A stretch of 64,000 nucleotides of DNA from Paenibacillus_G elgii_A (GCA_042219835.1 JBHJMN010000025.1:22400-86399); one strand, 5' to 3'; numbered from the stretch's first letter, positions 26,096-36,250 are shown. Notes: generated by a model from the letters alone, not told the origin. Numbers and translations: made by a program.

Positions 26096-26104
26096 TGGTA
26101 TAAT
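26096..26104 (+). promoter_or_regulatory. Extended -10 promoter at the left edge of the island
   Basis: TGGTATAAT (26,096-26,104) is a perfect extended -10 element 21 bases inside the island. It is well placed to drive hsdM, whose ATG lies 100 bases downstream. Confidence 0.45.
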
Positions 26105-26204
26105 AGGGGCAAGTAGATAGTTATAAGTTGCTAAACATAGAGCGGCTCTAGATAAGAGCATATAAGAATAATGCTAATATACAAAAGTGAGGAAATTTAA
26201 TTTT

Positions 26205-28640
26205 ATGGCAGTAAAGAAAAGTGAATTATACAGCTCCCTGTGGGCGAGCTGCGATGCATTAAGAGGTGGCATGGATGCCTCACAATATAAGGATTATATA
26301 CTGACCCTCTTATTTGTGAAGTATGTCTCGGACAAGTTCAAAGGTGTTGCATACGGCGACATCGATGTTCCCGAAGGTGGCAGTTTTGACGATATGCTTG
26401 CGCTGATTGGCAACAAGAACATCGGCGAGGAAATGGACAAAATTATCGGCAAACTTGCCCAAGCAAATAACCTTAGAGGAGTTATTGACAACGCGCACTT
26501 TAACGACGAGGACAAACTTGGCAAGGGTAAGGAAATGGTCGACAAACTGAGCGAGTTGCTCGGCATATTCCGCGACCAAATGCCCGATTTCAGCCGTAAC
26601 CACGCCGACGGCGACGACATCATCGGCGACGCTTACGAATACCTAATGAGGAACTTCGCCACCGAAAGCGGCAAGAGCAAGGGGCAATTTTATACCCCAG
26701 CCGAAGTATCGCGCATACTTGCTAAAGTCGTTGGAATTGAGCATGCCAAAGCGGGCGACACCACTCTGTACGACCCAGCTTGCGGTTCTGGTTCCCTATT
26801 AATCCGCGCAGCCGAAGCTGCTCCAGTCGAAGTAGCCATATACGGCCAAGAGAAAGAAAGCACCACCGCTGGTCTTGCCCGTATGAATCTTGTTCTCCAT
26901 AACCGAGCGACTGCCGAGATTAAAGGCGGTTACAGTACTTTCTCCGAGCCACAGTTTAAGAATCCAAGAGATGAAGGAGCACTGCGTCAATTTGACTTTG
27001 CGGTCGTCAATCCTCCGTTTTCCGATAAGAACTGGACTCACGGCCTGAAAGAGTACGGACGCTTTGATGGTTACGGCGACCGCCCACCGCAAAAGAATGG
27101 TGACTTCGCTTGGCTGCTTCACGTAATTAAGTCATTAAAGCGCAACGGCAAAGCGGCTGTCATACTTCCCCACGGCGTATTGTTCCGCGGCAATGCAGAG
27201 GCGACAATAAGGAAGTCGTTGATTGACAGGGGGTTAATCAAAGGCATTATAGGCTTGCCTGCGAATTTGTTCTACGGCACGAATATAAACGCCTGTATAA
27301 TTCTCATCGATAAAGAGAACGCCGACGAACGGGACGGCATTTTTATTATTGATGCGAGCCGCGACTTCATTAAGGACGGCAATAAGAACCGCTTGCGCGA
27401 GCGTGATGTTTATAAAATCACAACGGTATTCAATCAGCAGATTGAATTACCGAAATATTCTCGCTTTGTACGGAATGATGAGATAAAGAATAAGAATGCG
27501 TACAGCCTCCACATACCACGTTACATAGATAGCGGAGTGGCTGAGGATTTGCAAAGCATCGAGGGTCATTTAAAGGGTGGAATACCGAGTGCAGACGTTT
27601 ACAGCCTATCACTTTATTGGGAGACTTTCGCCAATCTACAAGCTGCGTTGTTTAGGCCTGTACGCGATGGATATTATTCGCTTGCTGTGGGCAAAGACTC
27701 AATCCGTGACACTATATACTCCGACTCCGACTTTTACCTTTATGCCGACAAAGTGGAGAACGCCTTTGAAAGTTGGAAAGCCTGCGTTGATGGCAAACTC
27801 CGTACTATAGAGAGCACTACAAAGCCGAAATTACTAATTTCGGAGATTGCCGAGAGAATTCTGGAGGAATACGAACCGGTCACGCTTATTGATAAGTATG
27901 ACGCTTATGAGGTATTGCTGTCATACTGGAATGAGGTAATGTCTGATGACGTGTACCTGCTTGTTCAGGATGGTTACAAAGCCGTCCGCGATATTGAAGT
28001 ATTCACCAAGACGTCTACTAAAAAGAAAAAAGACGGTACAGAAGTTACAAAAACGATAGAAACGGGATGGAACGGCAAACTTATTCCAAAATCCCTTTTG
28101 ATTGAAATGTTTTTCTATACGGAACAGAAAGCGATTGACGATACTCAAACAATTATTGCAGCGGCACAAGCTGAATTGGAAGAGATGATTGAGAGCGCCG
28201 AGGAAGATTCAATTATTAACGACGTACTAAAAGACAACGGCACCCTAGATAAAACAGGACTAAAGAAAAAACTCAAGGACAAGACGCTCGGTGCGGACGA
28301 CAGGAAAGAGTTGCAGACCCTGTCTAACTTAGTCGTAAGGGTTGACGAGGGTACGAAGACATTGAAAGACCTTCGAGCCGCACTCGACAAGAAAGCCCGC
28401 GAGCAATACGCCAAGCTTACAGATAATGAAATTATGGAACTCCTACTCGAACGCAAATGGTATCGTTCGATTGTGGGCGGCGTGTACGCGTTATACAAGG
28501 CGGTAAGTCATCGCATTTCAGAACGAGTGACAGAACTTGCAGAACGCTACGAGAAGACTATGCCATCGCTTGAGGGTGAGGTCAGAGAGCTCGAAAGTAT
28601 AGTTAAATCTCATCTGCAAAGGATGGGGTTTGTATGGTGA
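26205..28640 (+). CDS. hsdM: Type I restriction-modification methyltransferase subunit
   Basis: An 811-residue N6-adenine methyltransferase subunit of a type I system. The N-terminal helical domain (SELYSSLWASCDALRGGM) precedes the catalytic domain with motif I DPACGSGSLL (about 191-200) and motif IV VNPPFSDKNW (about 270). A long C-terminal extension (about 440-811) with charged helices makes it longer than classic HsdM. ATG 26205 fits the family start; an upstream GTG is in frame. It overlaps hsdS by seven bases, and hsdS overlaps hsdR, so the three form an operon. Confidence 0.95.
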   Translation: MAVKKSELYSSLWASCDALRGGMDASQYKDYILTLLFVKYVSDKFKGVAYGDIDVPEGGSFDDMLALIGNKNIGEEMDKIIGKLAQANNLRGVIDNAHFNDEDKLGKGKEMVDKLSELLGIFRDQMPDFSRNHADGDDIIGDAYEYLMRNFATESGKSKGQFYTPAEVSRILAKVVGIEHAKAGDTTLYDPACGSGSLLIRAAEAAPVEVAIYGQEKESTTAGLARMNLVLHNRATAEIKGGYSTFSEPQFKNPRDEGALRQFDFAVVNPPFSDKNWTHGLKEYGRFDGYGDRPPQKNGDFAWLLHVIKSLKRNGKAAVILPHGVLFRGNAEATIRKSLIDRGLIKGIIGLPANLFYGTNINACIILIDKENADERDGIFIIDASRDFIKDGNKNRLRERDVYKITTVFNQQIELPKYSRFVRNDEIKNKNAYSLHIPRYIDSGVAEDLQSIEGHLKGGIPSADVYSLSLYWETFANLQAALFRPVRDGYYSLAVGKDSIRDTIYSDSDFYLYADKVENAFESWKACVDGKLRTIESTTKPKLLISEIAERILEEYEPVTLIDKYDAYEVLLSYWNEVMSDDVYLLVQDGYKAVRDIEVFTKTSTKKKKDGTEVTKTIETGWNGKLIPKSLLIEMFFYTEQKAIDDTQTIIAAAQAELEEMIESAEEDSIINDVLKDNGTLDKTGLKKKLKDKTLGADDRKELQTLSNLVVRVDEGTKTLKDLRAALDKKAREQYAKLTDNEIMELLLERKWYRSIVGGVYALYKAVSHRISERVTELAERYEKTMPSLEGEVRELESIVKSHLQRMGFVW

Positions 28641-29740
28641 ACGGGTGGAGTAGCCATAAGTTATCAGACCTCTCGAGCATGAAAAGTGGATTAGGCATAA
28701 CAGAGGCAAGTATCGAAAAGTCAGGTAATTATCCATGCTATGGCGGTAATGGGTTGCGAGGTTTCACGACCAAATACACTCATGATGGGCAATTTGCACT
28801 TATTGGTCGTCAGGGTGCTCTTTGTGGCAATGTTACATTAGTTGCAGGAAGATTTTTTGCTTCTGAGCACGCTGTTGTAGTCACACCAAAAGCAAACACC
28901 GATATAGTTTTTCTATCTTACGTCTTGACAGACATGAGACTGAATCAATACTCTGAATCATCTGCTCAACCCGGATTGTCTGTTAATAAAGTTCTTGGAA
29001 TTGAGTGCTTTGCTCCCAATGACAAAAATGAACAACGTGCCATTGCCGCCGCACTGTCAGATGTAGACGCGTACATTGCCGTGCTCGATAAGCTGATTGC
29101 TAAAAAGCGCGCTATCAAGAAAGGCGCAATGCAAGAACTGCTCACGGGAAAGCGACGCTTGCCGGGGTTTGAGGGTGAGTGGGATGCCTTTGAATTGGAG
29201 AAGGTTGCTGACCTCTACGATAATCTTCGCATTCCGATTGCGGAATCGTTGCGTGAAAGAGGGCAAATTCCCTATTATGGGGCAAACGGCATACAAGACT
29301 ATGTTAAGGGATATACGCACGATGGTGAGTTTGTTTTAGTCGCTGAGGACGGTGCTAATGACCTGTCGAACTATCCTGTAAGATACGTAAAGGGAAAAAT
29401 ATGGGTCAATAACCACGCTCACGTTTTACAGGGCAAGGCGGATAAGGCGGACACTCGATTTTTGGCTTATGCGATGGCTATGGTTGACTATCAGGCTATT
29501 CTAGTTGGAGGAACAAGAGCAAAGTTAAACGGGAGTGTATTGAAAAAGATTACAATTTCACTACCAGATAAAAACGAGCAAACCGCTATCTCCGATGTGC
29601 TGTCCGATATGGACTCGGAGATTGACGTGCTGACGGCGAAGCTTGAAAAGGCACGGCGCATAAAGCAAGGAATGATGAGTGAACTATTAACGGGTAAAAT
29701 TCGGTTGATTGAGGAGGATACGGACGATGGCGAGAATTAA
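28634..29740 (+). CDS. hsdS: Type I restriction-modification specificity subunit
   Basis: A 368-residue DNA-recognition subunit with two target-recognition domains (about 1-130 and 185-320), each followed by a conserved helical spacer. The spacers are near repeats: KNEQRAIAAALSDVDAYI with MQELLTGKRRLPGF, and KNEQTAISDVLSDMDSEI with MSELLTGKIRLIE. The two domains define a bipartite target that cannot be read from sequence alone. No inverted partial hsdS copy is visible nearby, so phase variation by inversion is not suggested. Confidence 0.95.
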   Translation: MVNGWSSHKLSDLSSMKSGLGITEASIEKSGNYPCYGGNGLRGFTTKYTHDGQFALIGRQGALCGNVTLVAGRFFASEHAVVVTPKANTDIVFLSYVLTDMRLNQYSESSAQPGLSVNKVLGIECFAPNDKNEQRAIAAALSDVDAYIAVLDKLIAKKRAIKKGAMQELLTGKRRLPGFEGEWDAFELEKVADLYDNLRIPIAESLRERGQIPYYGANGIQDYVKGYTHDGEFVLVAEDGANDLSNYPVRYVKGKIWVNNHAHVLQGKADKADTRFLAYAMAMVDYQAILVGGTRAKLNGSVLKKITISLPDKNEQTAISDVLSDMDSEIDVLTAKLEKARRIKQGMMSELLTGKIRLIEEDTDDGEN

Positions 29741-32700
29741 CGAAGCTGAGCGTAAGAAACAAGACCGTGTACTCGCCTTGTTCCGTGATAAGGCGTTTCT
29801 TGGCTATGAGTATTACGGTGACCTTCGCCACCAGATAAACACTAATATAATGACCGATAAATTGATGGCATGGCTTGTATCTCCCAAAGGCGGCGGTTAC
29901 AGCACGAGCCTTTCCACAAAGGCGGTTGATGCACTTACTCGTGCGGCTGGAAACCTTCAGCAGGGATTATACAAAGCTAATCAGGACGTGTATTCGCTCC
30001 TTAAATACGGTGCGAAAGTCAAGGAGAACCCCGGCGAGCCGGAAAAGACCGTATACTTTATCGACTGGGAACACTCCCATAACAACGAGTTTGCTATCGC
30101 TGAGGAAGTGACGATTAAGTCTGGGAGCGAACGTCGGCCTGACCTTGTCGTGTATATCAATGGCATCGCCGTAGCTGTGATTGAACTTAAAAAATCCACC
30201 GTGTCGGTTTCACAGGGCCTAAGACAAAACATCTCCAACCAAAATGAGCATTTTAATAAGCCGTTCTTCACCACCGTTCAGTTTGTTATGGCTGGTAACA
30301 GCGGTGAGGGCTTGCGCTATGGTACTATTGAAACGCCAGAAAAGTATTTCCTTGAGTGGAAAAATGACACCGTAAACACAGAGGCACAGCCGCTTGATGA
30401 CGTTTCGCTTGATATTCTCGAAAAGTGCGAGCAGCTCCCGGACAAACTGGATTGGCAATTGTTCAGTATGTTCCACAAGCGTCGTTTTCTTGATCTGATT
30501 CATAACTTTATTGTGTTCGACAAGGGTATTAAGAAAGTGTGCCGTCATAATCAGTTCTTCGGCATCAAAAAGGCACAGTTAAAACTCAGTAAGAAACAGG
30601 GTGGGATAATTTGGCACACCCAAGGCAGCGGCAAGACGATAACTATGGTATGGCTGTCTAAATGGATACTGGCGAACAGCCCTAACGCTCGTGTGTTGAT
30701 TGTCACTGACCGCGATGAGTTAGACGAACAAATGGAGAAAGTCTACAGGGGCGTAGACGAGCAGGTTTACCGAACGAGTTCCTGCGCTGACCTTGTGGAG
30801 AGATTAGATAAGACTGATAAAAGACTGATTTGTTCACTGATTCATAAGTTTGGTGTGCGTAGCAGTTTGGAAAATAATGAAAACCAAGCTAAAAAATCTG
30901 TTGAGCAATATATCAGAGAACTAAAGGCCGCTCTGCCGCAAGACTTTAAGGCGAAGGGTGATTTTGTCGTTTTCGTTGATGAGTGCCATAGAACTCAGAG
31001 TGGGCTGCTCCACGAAGCGATGAAAGAGATACTACCGAACGCAATTTTTATCGGTTTCACAGGTACCCCACTACTTATAAAAGATAAAAAAACGAGTTTG
31101 GAGGTATTTTCGCCGGGGTATATCCATACCTACAAGTATAACGAAGCAGTTGAGGACGGTGTGGTTCTTGATTTAAGGTATGAAGCCCGAGACATCGAAC
31201 AAATAATCACTGCCCAGGACAAAATTGATGCATACTTTGATGCCAAGACCCGCGGGTTGAATGACGCTGCGAAAGCAAAACTTAAGTCAAAGTGGGGCAA
31301 AATGCAAAATGTCTATAGTTCTCGCAAGCGGCTTGAGGTAATAGCAGAAGACATTATGGCTGATTTTGATATTAAGAACCGTCTAGCCGATGGTAACGGA
31401 AACGCAATGCTCGTTGCGGATAGGATATATACCGCCTGCAAGTATTATGAAATTTTCCAGTCGCGTGGATTCAAACAATGTGCTATTGTTACATCGTTTG
31501 TTCCGCTTGAAAGCAATCTTCGCACTGAATCTGAAGATGCAGAGGAGTTCGAGAAATACGAAGTCTACAAGAAGATGCTGAACGGTCAGACGGTCGAGGA
31601 CTTCGAATCTGAAGTAAAGCGGAAATTTATCGAGGAACCGGCACAGATGAAGTTACTCATTGTAGTCGACAAGCTTCTGACGGGGTTCGATGCCCCTCCC
31701 TGCACCTATCTCTATTTAGACAAATCAATGCATGACCATGGGCTATTCCAGGCAATTTGTCGCGTCAACCGTCTTGACGGCGAAGCTAAGGACTTTGGCT
31801 ACATTGTGGATTATAAGCAGTTGTTCGAAGATTTGGCGGATGCTCTTAACAAATATACATCGGGTGCATTTGAAGGATACGCTGCTGAGGACATTGAGGG
31901 TCTGATTAAAGACCGCCTTGTAGAAGCGAAGAAGCATCTTGACACAACGCTAGATGAACTCGACGACCTGTGCGGCGGAGTTCCTGCTCCACGTTCCGAG
32001 ATTGACTATATCCACTATTTCTGCGGCGAGAACGGAGTGGGCGGCATAGATGATGAATTCTACTCTCGGAGCCGCGAGAAGCTGTATAAACTTGTGAACC
32101 GCCTTGTCCGAGCGTATTCTGAAATTAAGGGTGATATGACGAATGCTGGATATAGTGAAACTGAACAAGCGGAAATTGACAAGAAAGTTACATTTTATAT
32201 CGCGCTAAAAGAAACCATCGGAAATACCAGCGGCGACTTTATCGACCTGAAATCATATGAAGCTGATATGCGGCGCCTTATTGATACCTATATCAAAGCA
32301 GAAGACAGCCGTAAAATCGGCGAGTTTGATGACTTCACTCTACTTGACTTTGTCTTAGCGCAGGGTGAGGAACTTGGTGGCAAGGGCAAGGAGGCCGTAG
32401 CCGAGGCGATTGAGAATAATATTCGTAAAAAGGTAGTTGAGAAAATTCTCATCAACCCAAAGTACTATGAGAAAATGTCGGCTATTCTTGATGAGCTCAT
32501 AAAGGCTCGGCGTGAGGGCGCGATTGCCTATGAGAAATTATTGGAGAAGTATATTGAACTAGTTAAGAACGCCGAGAGCCCTGAAAACAATTCGCACTAT
32601 CCCGAAAACATTCGGCACAGCGGAGCGCTGCGGGCGTTTTACGATAACTGTGGCAACGATGAGGCGCTGGCCATCGCCATTGATAAGGCTGTACGTGAAA

Positions 32701-32831
32701 GTAAACAGGTAGACTTCCGGCATAACCCGTTTAAGGAGCGAAGAATAAAGCAAGCCTTGTTTAAGGTACTTAACGACAGAGACGAGGTCGAGCGGGTCTA
32801 CAACATCGTTGTGGAACAAGGAGAATATTAG
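29727..32831 (+). CDS. hsdR: Type I restriction enzyme endonuclease/translocase subunit
   Basis: A 1034-residue motor and nuclease subunit. The N-terminal nuclease domain shows PD...ELKK in RPDLVVYINGIAVAVIELKK (about 145-164). The SF2 motor has Walker A GSGKTITMVWLSKW (about 302-315), DECHRTQSG (about 420) and motif III IGFTGTP. The C-terminal third is helical and binds the methylase core. ATG 29727 has GAGGAGG upstream; the longer upstream frame lies inside hsdS. The gene appears intact. Confidence 0.95.
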   Translation: MARINEAERKKQDRVLALFRDKAFLGYEYYGDLRHQINTNIMTDKLMAWLVSPKGGGYSTSLSTKAVDALTRAAGNLQQGLYKANQDVYSLLKYGAKVKENPGEPEKTVYFIDWEHSHNNEFAIAEEVTIKSGSERRPDLVVYINGIAVAVIELKKSTVSVSQGLRQNISNQNEHFNKPFFTTVQFVMAGNSGEGLRYGTIETPEKYFLEWKNDTVNTEAQPLDDVSLDILEKCEQLPDKLDWQLFSMFHKRRFLDLIHNFIVFDKGIKKVCRHNQFFGIKKAQLKLSKKQGGIIWHTQGSGKTITMVWLSKWILANSPNARVLIVTDRDELDEQMEKVYRGVDEQVYRTSSCADLVERLDKTDKRLICSLIHKFGVRSSLENNENQAKKSVEQYIRELKAALPQDFKAKGDFVVFVDECHRTQSGLLHEAMKEILPNAIFIGFTGTPLLIKDKKTSLEVFSPGYIHTYKYNEAVEDGVVLDLRYEARDIEQIITAQDKIDAYFDAKTRGLNDAAKAKLKSKWGKMQNVYSSRKRLEVIAEDIMADFDIKNRLADGNGNAMLVADRIYTACKYYEIFQSRGFKQCAIVTSFVPLESNLRTESEDAEEFEKYEVYKKMLNGQTVEDFESEVKRKFIEEPAQMKLLIVVDKLLTGFDAPPCTYLYLDKSMHDHGLFQAICRVNRLDGEAKDFGYIVDYKQLFEDLADALNKYTSGAFEGYAAEDIEGLIKDRLVEAKKHLDTTLDELDDLCGGVPAPRSEIDYIHYFCGENGVGGIDDEFYSRSREKLYKLVNRLVRAYSEIKGDMTNAGYSETEQAEIDKKVTFYIALKETIGNTSGDFIDLKSYEADMRRLIDTYIKAEDSRKIGEFDDFTLLDFVLAQGEELGGKGKEAVAEAIENNIRKKVVEKILINPKYYEKMSAILDELIKARREGAIAYEKLLEKYIELVKNAESPENNSHYPENIRHSGALRAFYDNCGNDEALAIAIDKAVRESKQVDFRHNPFKERRIKQALFKVLNDRDEVERVYNIVVEQGEY

Positions 32832-33530
32832 ATGATTCTAAAGATTTCGGATATACCAATTGAGGTGTGCAGAAAGAATATAAAGAATATGCACCTTTAC
32901 GTTAAGCCACCGAACGGCAAAGTGACGGTATCTGCACCGCACTCCGTGAGCGACGAGGCGATTGAGCGGTTTGTGCGGACAAAGGTCAGTTGGATAAAGA
33001 AGCAGGTCAGCAATTTCGACAACCAGTTACGCCAGTCTGAGCGAGAATATATTTCCGGCGAGACGCTTTACGTTTGGGGCAAGCAATACTTTATGCAAAC
33101 CCATTACGGTAATAAAAATTCCCTTGTGTTGTCTGGTGATAAGGCCTTGCTGACCGTCCGCAAGGAAAGCAGCACCGAGCAGAGAGAAAACTTTATCCGT
33201 GAATGGTATCGGGAATTACTGAAAGCTGAGGTAGCGCGTGTACTACCCAAGTGGGAGAAGATAACGGGTTTGAAAGCCTCAAGCTGGCAAACAAAGTATA
33301 TGACTACTAAATGGGGAACGTGCAATACGAAAACAGGGAAGATATGGCTGAATCTACAGCTTGCCAAGAAAACGCCGGAGTGTCTAGAATACATTATTCT
33401 CCACGAACTGGTTCATCTTGTCGAAAGGAATCACAATGAGCGGTTTGTTTCGTTGATGGATAAGTATATGCCAATGTGGAGAGAGATCAAAGTAACGCTG
33501 AACTCGCAGACACTTGACCATATGGAATAA
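32832..33530 (+). CDS. YgjP-like metal-dependent hydrolase (M48/DUF45)
   Basis: A 232-residue predicted zinc metallopeptidase. The signature HELVHLVERNHNERF (about 197-211) supplies HExxH and a third His; WGTCNTKTGKIWLNLQL precedes it as in YgjP and SprT-like proteins. It starts at the base following the hsdR stop, so it belongs to the hsd operon. Such genes are often encoded next to type I systems, where their role is unknown. Confidence 0.9.
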   Translation: MILKISDIPIEVCRKNIKNMHLYVKPPNGKVTVSAPHSVSDEAIERFVRTKVSWIKKQVSNFDNQLRQSEREYISGETLYVWGKQYFMQTHYGNKNSLVLSGDKALLTVRKESSTEQRENFIREWYRELLKAEVARVLPKWEKITGLKASSWQTKYMTTKWGTCNTKTGKIWLNLQLAKKTPECLEYIILHELVHLVERNHNERFVSLMDKYMPMWREIKVTLNSQTLDHME

Positions 33531-33604
33531 AGCAATGGAGAATCGTGTAAGAATTTATTATGGTAGGTAGTTCGCTCCACACGCTCCACCATGCCCCACC
33601 ACAA

Positions 33605-33632
33605 GGGAGAACGTCGCTCACAGCGTTCTCCC
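33605..33632 (+). terminator. Hairpin after the hsd operon
   Basis: GGGAGAACG and CGTTCTCCC form a perfect 9-base-pair stem between convergent genes. It lacks a long T run, so it may act weakly or in both directions. Confidence 0.5.
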
Positions 33633-33643
33633 ATTGCTTTCCG

Positions 33644-33994
33644 CTAATTCTCCTCATTTTTCCTATTCATATGTTCAGCTAATCTGTTTTTAAATGCCCC
33701 GAACTCTGGCATTTTTATAATTGCTTCCAACTGCATCTCATGTAACTTTATATCGGTCGTAACTTCTGATCGCTCGATAGGCTCTCCACACATAAGAAGC
33801 CTAAGCTTGACCATTTTTTCGAAGTCAGACACCGTATTCACTTGTGTTCTCCCCAACTGAAGATGCCGTATAAACTGATCAACTCCAACGGTGACGGCTT
33901 CCTTAATCGATTCTTTGAAAGCTGTTCCGTCACCGCTATGGCTCAGCCGTTTCTGTATTCGCTTTACCATCGGACTCACATAAACCTGTTCCAT
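33644..33994 (-). CDS. Hypothetical protein
   Basis: A 116-residue mostly helical protein with a Lys/Arg-rich start (MVKRIQKRLSHSG). No family is recognised. It lies downstream of another unknown gene in the same direction (49-base gap), and the two may form a unit. The size and charge could suit a DNA-binding or accessory protein of a mobile element; this is speculation. Confidence 0.6.
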   Translation of the reverse strand: MEQVYVSPMVKRIQKRLSHSGDGTAFKESIKEAVTVGVDQFIRHLQLGRTQVNTVSDFEKMVKLRLLMCGEPIERSEVTTDIKLHEMQLEAIIKMPEFGAFKNRLAEHMNRKNEEN

Positions 33995-34043
33995 GTGAAC
34001 ATTACCCCCTGCTGAAATTATATTGCTCTATTGGCTGGCTCAA

Positions 34044-34541
34044 TCAATTCATGGCCTCCATCTGCCGGTACGCCTCTCCAAGACCCAACGATTCGTAGTA
34101 AGCCCGAGTAGCTTCCTCCATTTCAACTAAAACTTCATTATGCTTCTCGGGCGGGAAATGTTTTAACATGATTGCTACGATGGCGTTCTCCCTTGCGGCT
34201 TCCCTGAGCTTGATTTCCTCCAGCCCATAGTGCGTATAACCGCCAGCGCTTCCATTGGTGAGCTTGTGCTTCATCTCAATTTTCAAATCATCGTTTGGGT
34301 TTGAAAGGGCCGATAGAAATGCGGTGCTAAACAAATACATAAATTCGTCTAAAGTTAGATGATCAAACGTGATGTTGCATTTATACTTGATGTAGCATTC
34401 ATACAGTTTAGCTACCCCTAAACTGTACAGGTCTTCAATGCTAACAGCAAGTGGGCTATTGCGTGGAATGGGTGGAACATCAATAACAATGGATTTCAAA
34501 AGAATATTGTATTGTTTGTAAACGTCTTCCCAAGATAACAT
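34044..34541 (-). CDS. Hypothetical protein
   Basis: A 165-residue acidic, helical protein (WEDVYKQYNILLKSIVID at the start; a KLREAARENAIVAIMLKHF segment late). No known domain is recognised. GAGGG lies upstream of the ATG. It is probably cotranscribed with the gene at 33,644-33,994. Confidence 0.6.
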   Translation of the reverse strand: MLSWEDVYKQYNILLKSIVIDVPPIPRNSPLAVSIEDLYSLGVAKLYECYIKYKCNITFDHLTLDEFMYLFSTAFLSALSNPNDDLKIEMKHKLTNGSAGGYTHYGLEEIKLREAARENAIVAIMLKHFPPEKHNEVLVEMEEATRAYYESLGLGEAYRQMEAMN

Positions 34542-34747
34542 TTTTTCGCCCTCCGTATGTTTTGGATTAGTGGAGATTCACCTTGCAGGTAAATCATACG
34601 AGGCGGGAACAGAAAAAACAAATTTGCTTTTTTGAAAAATTGATGGAGAAATGGTCCAAAATAAATGAAGTAATGGTCAAAAAATCGGTTGATTTCTTCT
34701 TTTTTCTTGGTTTATTTCAGTATTCTGTTTGACAATAAATCACTTGA

Positions 34748-34786
34748 GAAAAAAATAACTCCTGAACCAAAGAGCTCAGGAGTTAT
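34748..34786 (-). terminator. Terminator after the RRNPP peptide gene
   Basis: ATAACTCCTGA and TCAGGAGTTAT form a perfect 11-base-pair stem. On the minus strand it is followed by seven T residues, three bases past the peptide-gene stop. Confidence 0.85.
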
Positions 34787-34789
34787 CGT

Positions 34790-34909
34790 TTATTCGCCTA
34801 CACCAACGTCTACATAAGCTGTCACAGGCTGTTGATTTGGCGGCTGTATCGGAGTTGTCGCAATCCCTAATGCCAGAAGAAAAGCTAATGAAAAAAATAA
34901 TTTTCTCAT
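34790..34909 (-). CDS. Phr-like secreted signalling peptide precursor
   Basis: A 39-residue pre-peptide: positively charged start MRKLFFSLAFLLALGIATT acting as signal sequence, a Pro/Gln-rich linker, and the C terminus PVTAYVDVGVGE. The ATG overlaps the stop of the upstream regulator gene (ATGA), and a strong terminator follows at once. This is the standard layout of RRNPP receptor-peptide pairs (Rap-Phr, and the Paenibacillus Alo systems as I recall them). The mature signal is probably a 5-10 residue piece of the last 12 residues, made after export and re-imported by Opp. The exact mature peptide is inferred, not known. Confidence 0.85.
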   Translation of the reverse strand: MRKLFFSLAFLLALGIATTPIQPPNQQPVTAYVDVGVGE

Positions 34910-36135
34910 TCGTTTTTCACTCCCAGTAATTGTTTATACCGCTCTTTTTGGTCTTCAGAAAGAGCGTCAATTGTTTTCTTGATTGCAGAAACACACATTT
35001 CAAAACCCGAAAAGTACTTCATCCTTTTTGCTATTTCTAAAGCTTGAAGCAGATCGTCAACGTGTAAAGAAACTTCCTTTTTTCTCAAGCTATATTTTGC
35101 CTTTTCACAGAAATAAATAAAAAGCTGCTTAGAACTGATGTAATGATCAACTGTATTGAGATTGTTGATACTTTCTTTAAAGCGTAACAATAATTCGTCA
35201 ACATTCAGATTTTTATGGTTCGCTGCTTGGATCGCAGATAACATAACTGGGAGGGTACGATGAGGATACTCCTCCAAATACTCCACTAATGCGGATAGTA
35301 CATCTATATTCCCCGTTTCAAGTTCTAGTAAAAGCATATTGGCTTTTGCAATAGCCCGAAATTTATCGACCTCCTTTTTCCCGTCATCGTCCAGAAACTT
35401 GAACCATCCAAGATTGGAGCACTCAGCAAAATACTTTTTCGCCTCTTCATGTTGTTCTTGCTTGGTTAAAGCGATACCTTTCAAAAGAAAACCCTGTCCA
35501 TAATATACTACCAAAGGTCGTTCTGCTTGTATAGGAGAGGTGGGTAAATTTTCAATTAATTCTTGATATATACTGCTTGCTAAAGTCCTTAAATCATCCG
35601 CATACCATTCGACTTTTTTCCAATCTTCGAAGGTATAGAATACGTTGGTCAGCCTTAGAGTAGCATCTAACTGCATGCCACGTGGCAAACGATCATAGTG
35701 ATTTTCAAGATCAAAGACCGCTTCTTTATTCGCCTCTAATCCTCCAACGGTAATCAAAGCTTGGAAAAGACGATAATGGCTGACGGCGAACTGTTCTTCG
35801 TCAACCATGCTTTTGTTCTTTATAATATGACGAAAAAACGGAATCGATTCTTGAATCATTCCTTGAGAAAAAAGATGAGAGCCTACCTGATACCTTTTGG
35901 AAGCAAGACGCTCTTCATCGGAAAGACATTCCTCAAGATAAACATCATATAGCCAGCCGCGAGCTTGCCCGAAAAACATGGCGATGCCATCCAACTGATC
36001 AAAGGTTATTGACCGAGGATAATTTAATTGCTCAATGTTTACTCCCGTAACTTGTTTGAACTGCACATCTGTGTAGCCGTGATGTTTCTTCTCGTTTTCA
36101 ACTTCTGTACGCAAACTCTTTGTTACTACGGTCAT
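34906..36135 (-). CDS. RRNPP-type quorum-sensing transcriptional regulator (TPR)
   Basis: A 409-residue cytoplasmic receptor-regulator. The N terminus (about 1-65) looks like an XRE-like DNA-binding domain (QFKQVTGVNIEQLNYPRSIT). The remainder is a helical TPR-type repeat array that would bind the peptide. ATG 36135 has GGGAGGAG upstream; the reading frame before it has no family features. It overlaps the peptide gene at 34,790-34,909. Divergent from it, across a repeat-rich intergenic region, lie a secreted protein and a small membrane protein, its likely targets. Confidence 0.85.
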   Translation of the reverse strand: MTVVTKSLRTEVENEKKHHGYTDVQFKQVTGVNIEQLNYPRSITFDQLDGIAMFFGQARGWLYDVYLEECLSDEERLASKRYQVGSHLFSQGMIQESIPFFRHIIKNKSMVDEEQFAVSHYRLFQALITVGGLEANKEAVFDLENHYDRLPRGMQLDATLRLTNVFYTFEDWKKVEWYADDLRTLASSIYQELIENLPTSPIQAERPLVVYYGQGFLLKGIALTKQEQHEEAKKYFAECSNLGWFKFLDDDGKKEVDKFRAIAKANMLLLELETGNIDVLSALVEYLEEYPHRTLPVMLSAIQAANHKNLNVDELLLRFKESINNLNTVDHYISSKQLFIYFCEKAKYSLRKKEVSLHVDDLLQALEIAKRMKYFSGFEMCVSAIKKTIDALSEDQKERYKQLLGVKNE

Positions 36136-36250
36136 TAAAAAACTCCTCCCACATACATTATGGATATGATGATTTCTTGTAAGTCTCGCCCCTTCAATGT
36201 AAATATTATACTTTTTAATACTTTTATTGTCTATCAAAAAATCTTACAAA

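Noticed and set aside
28634..29740. Phase-variable hsdS by inversion
   Set aside because: No second or partial hsdS and no inverted repeat pair is seen near the gene; the internal repeats are the ordinary spacer duplications of HsdS.
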